DNA of 19,204 bases from an uncultured Bacilli bacterium (lineage in GTDB: Bacteria; Bacillota_I; Bacilli_A; RF39; UBA660): positions 1-19,204 of the forward strand of contig CANQHY010000009.1 of NCBI GenBank assembly GCA_947623975.1, written 5' to 3'. Positions 15,395-19,204 of the stretch are shown piece by piece. The notes under the pieces were generated by a model. The model had not been told where the DNA came from, did not search any database, and saw only the letters and a list, made by a program, of their open reading frames with translations. Made by a program: the position numbers and the translations under genes. Positions within the stretch are counted from its first letter, which is position 1; every line of letters starts with the position of its first letter.

Positions 15395-16498
15395 TTAACC
15401 AATTTTTTGAATAAGAATAGAAACTGCTGGTGTAACTAGTGAAGATTCGGTTATAAGATCATCGACAGAAGGACTTTCGACAATAACAGAATACTTACCT
15501 AAATTAGCCAGTTCAAACCATTCTCTATCATAAGTTAAATTGATAACGCCGCTTCCATTAACTAAAACAGAGTCTGTATTATTAGCCCGAACAGAAATAC
15601 CAGCATAAACAGTACTTTCGCCAACTTTTTTAAAACCAACAGAAATTATGTTTGATCCAGCCTGAGGGCTTACTGGTAAAGTCGGATGGGCAATAACAGA
15701 AAAATCAATTCTGTAAATTCCTTTTTTAAAAAAAGTTATCGTGTTATTATCACTATTTATATAAAATAAAGAATCTGTATCCATTGTTTTAAGTGCTAAA
15801 GGAAAATTTTCATCTGGTTCTACTATATAGGTTCCATTATCTAAATCTTCAGATGTTGTAAGGAATAATGCTGCTGGCAAATTTATTGGTGCATCTTCGC
15901 CTTTTGGTCCAGTATCCCCCTTTGGTCCTTGCTCTCCTTTGGGTCCAGTCGGTCCCGTTTTTCCTTCTACTCCTTGAGGCCCGCGAATAATTCCAACATC
16001 GATCCAATCATCACTCTCATCTGACCAAACATACAAATTATCCCCAACTAAATAAGACTGCCCAGCTATTCCCTTAGGATGATTTCTTTTTAGTTGTTCT
16101 ACAGTATCATAATTACCTAAGATAGTTACGCTAGTCCCGTCGTTTCCTTTTGGTCCAGCTGGTCCTGTTTCTCCCTTTTCACCTTTTGGACCCGTAGGAC
16201 CATCATCTCCCTTAGGTCCTCTAATAACACCAACATTATGCCATTCATTATTTTCTACTGACCAAGTATAAAGATCATCACCAACTATATAAGAATTGCC
16301 AATATGACCTGTAGGATTAGCTTCTTTTAATTCTTCTAAACTAGAATAATTTCCCAAAATAACTGTCGATGCTCCCATAGCCCCACTGGGTCCACTAGGA
16401 CCAGTCGGTCCCATAATTGATACTATCCTAGTAAAACATAATTTATCGGCATTTTGACAGTAATTATTAATATCAGAACTATTATTGCAATTATCCAT
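15395..16498 (-). CDS. Collagen-like protein with two SYxVGD modules and a beta-rich C-terminal domain
   Basis: A 367-residue protein with three Gly-X-Y runs (about 30-42, 94-121 and 173-200) rich in GPTGPKGEKG-type triplets, which should form collagen-like triple helices. Between them are two related 48-50-residue modules (about 44-92 and 124-171). Each has V-x-ILGNY, a SYxVGDxLYxWS core and a VGxIRGP exit into the next collagen run. The C-terminal region (about 205-367), with TFFKKGIYRIDFSV, resembles the C1q/TNF-like trimer head of BclA-type proteins. The N-terminus has three Cys (4, 14, 21) but no signal peptide, sortase motif or membrane helix. Related layouts occur in spore-surface collagen-like proteins and in phage tail fibres. 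Surface display is inferred. The start has a GGAGG ribosome site. Confidence 0.92.
   Translation of the reverse strand: MDNCNNSSDINNYCQNADKLCFTRIVSIMGPTGPSGPSGAMGASTVILGNYSSLEELKEANPTGHIGNSYIVGDDLYTWSVENNEWHNVGVIRGPKGDDGPTGPKGEKGETGPAGPKGNDGTSVTILGNYDTVEQLKRNHPKGIAGQSYLVGDNLYVWSDESDDWIDVGIIRGPQGVEGKTGPTGPKGEQGPKGDTGPKGEDAPINLPAALFLTTSEDLDNGTYIVEPDENFPLALKTMDTDSLFYINSDNNTITFFKKGIYRIDFSVIAHPTLPVSPQAGSNIISVGFKKVGESTVYAGISVRANNTDSVLVNGSGVINLTYDREWFELANLGKYSVIVESPSVDDLITESSLVTPAVSILIQKIG
15983..16369 (-). repeat. Duplicated SYxVGD module flanking a collagen run
   Basis: Two copies of a roughly 49-residue module (residues 44-92 and 124-171) are spaced exactly 80 residues apart. They share ILGNY, GxSYxVGDxLYxWS and VGxIRGPxG, while the intervening residues differ. 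They alternate with Gly-X-Y runs, suggesting unit-wise duplication of module plus collagen. Confidence 0.85.
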
Positions 16499-16563
16499 AG
16501 TAATACCTCCTGTTTTATTCTATGTATTAATTTTTAAACTGCAACTAAAGATTTTTTGTTATG

Positions 16564-16569
16564 ATTATA
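16564..16569 (-). promoter_or_regulatory. Candidate -10 box for the collagen-like gene
   Basis: A perfect TATAAT on the minus strand lies about 65 bases before the ATG, without a convincing -35. A second candidate closer to the gene would leave almost no leader. Confidence is low. Confidence 0.35.
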
Positions 16570-16606
16570 ACAATATTAAAAATACCATAAAAAGATTTAG
16601 TTAATA

Positions 16607-16635
16607 TTGAACATTTTTTATATGAGATATATAAT
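16607..16635 (+). promoter_or_regulatory. Promoter of the acyltransferase gene
   Basis: TTGAAC (16607-16612) and a perfect TATAAT (16630-16635) are 17 bases apart, with an AAGAGG ribosome site (16647-16652) 7 bases before the ATG. The predicted leader is short, roughly 18 bases. Confidence 0.8.
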
Positions 16636-16659
16636 AAAATTAAAATAAGAGGTAAAGAA

Positions 16660-18912
16660 ATGGAACGTGTTAAGAAGTATTATAAAGATATTAATTTTAT
16701 TCGTGTTATAGCGTGTTTAGCTATATTGTTATATCACATAAATATTTTAAAAGGCGGCTACCTTGCCGTATGTACTTTTTTTGTTTTAAGTAGTTATCTT
16801 TCATGCATATCGCTCTTTAAAAAGGAAAAATTTTCATTTTGGGAGTACTACAAAAATCGTTTTATTAAGCTATATCTTCCCTTGATAGTAGTTGTATTTT
16901 TAACTATTTTCGCATCGTTATTTTTTACAGAATCTATCAATTGGATAAATTTAAAACCAGAGACAACATCTGTGTTATTTGGTTACAATAACTTTTGGCA
17001 ACTAGGTGCAAATCTTGATTACTTTGCAAGACACATTGATTCACCATTTATGCACCTTTGGTATATTTCCATCTTATTGCAATTTGATATTATTCTTCCT
17101 TTTATATATCTTCCTCTTCGAAAATTAGGCGATAAGATAAGTAAAAAAATCCCTTGCATAACTACTCTATTGTTTTCTTTAATTGGAATCTTTTATTTCC
17201 TATGGGCAAGCTATAACAAGGACATGATGACAACATATTACAACACATTAACTAGGTCTTTTTCACTTTTCTTTGGACTATTTTTAGGATTTGTTCATTC
17301 GTACTATAAATCATTTATCCCTAAAGAACTTAAAAAAGAAAAAAATTATTACAAAATATTATTACTTTATATAATAATCTTAATTGGGTTATTTATTATT
17401 GTGGATCCAAAGTATAACTGGGCACCATTTGCTATGATTATTTCAACCATATTATCATCTCGTCTTATCGATTATGCTACTATTTATTCAAAAACAGACT
17501 ATTCTCTATCAGATAAAATAGTTGGTTTCTTATCCAAAATAAGTTATGAAATATATCTTGTTCAATACCCAATTATCTTTTTCTTTCAACAGTTATCACT
17601 AAGTAATTATTTAAAGTACCCTATTATAATTATTTTAACAATAATCATTTCCTATTTATTAGAAAAAGCTCTCGATTTTAGGCTAAAAGAAAAAAAGCAG
17701 AAAATGATTCATTATATTTTAATAGTAATATTTGCTTTTCCAGTTTTATGTGGAGGATATAAATACTTTATAGCAGAAGATCACACTAAAGAATTAAAAG
17801 CTTTAGAAGATCAATTAGCAAAAAATAAAGAGATAATGTTAAAGAAGCAAGAAGAATACCAACTACATCTAAAAGAAGAACAAGAAAATTGGAATGAAAC
17901 TTTAGAGAATTTGGAAATGGGAGAACAAGAATTAAAAGAAAAAGTTCATAACATGGCGGTAGTAGCTGTAGGTGATTCAATTATGTTAGGAGCTCTCGAT
18001 AACCTATATGAACAGTTTCCAAATGGTTACTTTGATGCAGAAACATCCCGCACTGCTTGGGTTGCAAACGATGTTTTAAAGGATTTAAAAAATAAAAATA
18101 TGCTTAATGGTCCTGTCATTTTAAATTTGGGTTCAAATGGTGATTGCCCACTATGGTGTAAATTAGAAATTCTAGAAACTTGTGGTAATCAAGACGTATT
18201 TTGGATTAATGTCGTAAATGATTATGAAGTACATGTAAATGATAATCTAAATTCTTTTGCTAAAGAGCATGAAAATGTCCATATAATTGATTGGAATACT
18301 ATTTCTAATGGTCATTATGAATACTTTATTGCAGACCGTATTCATTTAACTCACGACGGAAAAATTGCCTATTCAAATGCAATATACGAATCTATATATA
18401 AATATTATTTAGATGAATATAATAAGAAAAAAGAAGAAATTTTAAATCAACACGAAAAAGAAGAAAAAGAAAAAATAAGCTTTTATGGAAATGATCTTTT
18501 ACTAAATGTCTTTGAAAAGCTTCATGAAAATTTTGAGACAGCACAATTTTCAATGGAAAGAGAATTAACTAAAGAAGATTTAATAGGAAAATTAAAAAAA
18601 GAAATAGAAGCTAATACATTAAATTACAAAGTAGTCTTAGTATTTGATGCTAGTCTTTCAATAGACTTGAATGAATATCAAGAATTATTAAGTTTATTAA
18701 AAGAACACGAAATTTATATTGTATTTACTAAAAAGATTTCAGAAGAAGAAAAGAATTATTTAGAAGAAAAAGGTGCCAACATTATTGATTTTTACCAAGA
18801 AATGATATCCAACGACGATTACATCATGGTAGACAAAATTCATTTAACAGAAAGAGGAAATGAAGCACTTAGCACTTTATTAAAAGATAGATTAAAAATT
18901 CAAAATAATTAA
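16660..18912 (+). CDS. OatA-like membrane acyltransferase with SGNH domain and a second, degenerate SGNH-like domain
   Basis: A 750-residue protein. Residues 1-370 form an acyltransferase-3 membrane domain of about 10-11 helices, with the likely catalytic H26 in LLYH, GGYLAVCTFFVLSSYL (32-47) and a HLWYISILLQF motif (132-142) like the HLWFLSVEEQF of OatA. A coiled-coil spacer rich in K/E/Q covers about 373-430. A first SGNH domain (about 431-590) has GDS with S440, GSNGD (491-495) and D559-x-x-H562 in DRIHLT. This arrangement moves acyl groups across the membrane and onto an extracellular sugar polymer such as peptidoglycan or a secondary polymer. A second region (about 606-750) has G610-N-D in place of GDS but keeps D725-x-x-H728 in DKIHLT, so it looks like a copy that has lost its nucleophile. 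It is divergent to the collagen-like gene and followed by a strong terminator. The acceptor polymer is unknown. Confidence 0.93.
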   Translation: MERVKKYYKDINFIRVIACLAILLYHINILKGGYLAVCTFFVLSSYLSCISLFKKEKFSFWEYYKNRFIKLYLPLIVVVFLTIFASLFFTESINWINLKPETTSVLFGYNNFWQLGANLDYFARHIDSPFMHLWYISILLQFDIILPFIYLPLRKLGDKISKKIPCITTLLFSLIGIFYFLWASYNKDMMTTYYNTLTRSFSLFFGLFLGFVHSYYKSFIPKELKKEKNYYKILLLYIIILIGLFIIVDPKYNWAPFAMIISTILSSRLIDYATIYSKTDYSLSDKIVGFLSKISYEIYLVQYPIIFFFQQLSLSNYLKYPIIIILTIIISYLLEKALDFRLKEKKQKMIHYILIVIFAFPVLCGGYKYFIAEDHTKELKALEDQLAKNKEIMLKKQEEYQLHLKEEQENWNETLENLEMGEQELKEKVHNMAVVAVGDSIMLGALDNLYEQFPNGYFDAETSRTAWVANDVLKDLKNKNMLNGPVILNLGSNGDCPLWCKLEILETCGNQDVFWINVVNDYEVHVNDNLNSFAKEHENVHIIDWNTISNGHYEYFIADRIHLTHDGKIAYSNAIYESIYKYYLDEYNKKKEEILNQHEKEEKEKISFYGNDLLLNVFEKLHENFETAQFSMERELTKEDLIGKLKKEIEANTLNYKVVLVFDASLSIDLNEYQELLSLLKEHEIYIVFTKKISEEEKNYLEEKGANIIDFYQEMISNDDYIMVDKIHLTERGNEALSTLLKDRLKIQNN

Positions 18913-18929
18913 TCACAATGTATAAGTCC

Positions 18930-18945
18930 TCTAGAAAATTCTAGA
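18930..18945. repeat. Short palindrome after the acyltransferase gene
   Basis: TCTAGAA and TTCTAGA flank two bases (18937-18938). With no following T-run it is not a terminator. It may be chance in AT-rich DNA or a protein-binding site. Confidence 0.35.
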
Positions 18946-18979
18946 ATAAATATCTAATGTTTTGGGTTACGCTATTCAT

Positions 18980-19019
18980 GTAATTCAAGTTGCATTATTG
19001 CGACTTGAATTACTTTTTT
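18980..19019 (+). terminator. Strong intrinsic terminator after the acyltransferase gene
   Basis: GTAATTCAAGT (18980-18990) pairs perfectly with ACTTGAATTAC (19003-19013). The stem can extend inward by three more pairs, giving a 14-pair stem with a 6-base loop, and is followed by six T residues (19014-19019). It is oriented for rightward transcription and lies about 70 bases after the stop. Confidence 0.93.
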
Positions 19020-19141
19020 ATATAAAAATTTTCACATCAATTGTAATACTACAACATAAAGCTCAAATGAAAAGTTAAATTTCAGAAAATAGAATTAAAT
19101 AGAGTTTGTAAGACTAAATTGGTAGAAACGTAAATTTTTAG

Positions 19142-19178
19142 AGTAAAGTCCGTTTATTGACGGATTTTTTTCTTTACT
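19142..19178 (+). terminator. Second hairpin with T-run near the right edge
   Basis: TCCGT (19149-19153) pairs with ACGGA (19160-19164) around a 6-base loop, followed by seven T residues. An outer pair AGTAAAG/CTTTACT encloses both. It could end an unseen short transcript between about 19020 and 19140, or act as a backup terminator. The region 18913-19204 otherwise shows no convincing gene. Confidence 0.55.
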
Positions 19179-19204
19179 AGATTTAATGCCGTTTTCAGGA
19201 GTAA

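Noticed and set aside
15900..16400. Repetitive GC-richer stretch as a possible CRISPR or DNA repeat array
   Set aside because: The repetition follows Gly-X-Y codons and the duplicated module in an intact reading frame; there are no constant repeats with unique spacers.
16505..16535. TTGCAG/TAGAAT pair as the collagen-gene promoter
   Set aside because: Transcription would start almost at the ribosome site, leaving about 11 bases of leader. The more distant TATAAT seems more plausible.
19095..19202. Open minus-strand frame of 35 codons running in from the right edge (…NGLYSKNLRFYQFSLTNSI then stop)
   Set aside because: It is too short to judge, contains the hairpin with T-run, and matches no family I know. 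It could be the end of a gene beyond the edge, but such a frame is not rare in AT-rich DNA.

Overview
The window comes from a low-GC (about 30% by eye) Gram-positive-type bacterium of the Bacillota. The evidence is a T7SSb-type (WXG100/EssC/YukD) secretion locus, a T-box leader, SD-rich starts, a lipoprotein, and AT-rich sigma-A promoters. Tryptophan is read from TGG and at least one gene ends in TGA, so the standard bacterial code applies rather than the Mycoplasma code. An uncultured gut lineage of Bacilli (RF39- or Erysipelotrichia-like) is my guess, not something the sequence proves. Everything from 1 to 16498 is transcribed leftward (minus strand). Only the last large gene (16660-18912) reads rightward.

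Layout, read in the minus direction from the divergent region at about 16.5 kb. First come a collagen-like protein (two SYxVGD modules alternating with Gly-X-Y stretches, then a beta-rich C-terminal domain), a DUF4186 protein, a membrane-anchored orphan, and a divergent Fe/Mn superoxide dismutase. Next is a clearly folded isoleucine T-box (specifier ATC, UGGU bulge, terminator) behind its own promoter. It controls a Ca2+/cation antiporter, a 76-residue orphan and a type-2 isoleucyl-tRNA synthetase. The synthetase carries a swapped GIHH signature in place of HxGH. A hairpin terminator ends that unit.

A promoter overlapping the terminator drives an SH3/NlpC-P60 lipoprotein. Just downstream another promoter opens the type VII secretion operon: essC, yukD (GTG start overlapping the essC stop), a 509-residue acidic protein with a WXG-like head and four helical repeats of about 79 residues, two WXG100 proteins, and the start of a further helical gene cut by the left edge. 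EssB, EssA and EsaA homologues are not in the window and may lie to the left. The lipoprotein hydrolase could open the wall for the secretion machine, but that rests on position only.

On the plus strand, a strong promoter drives a 750-residue OatA-like membrane acyltransferase. Its extracellular part holds an intact SGNH domain followed by what looks like a second SGNH domain that has lost its serine. It is followed by a strong terminator and an AT-rich tail with a second hairpin.

The most novel-looking items are the four-repeat T7SS-linked protein, the tandem intact/degenerate SGNH arrangement, the GxHH isoleucyl-tRNA synthetase under an Ile T-box together with an ion antiporter, and the superoxide dismutase with altered second-sphere residues.
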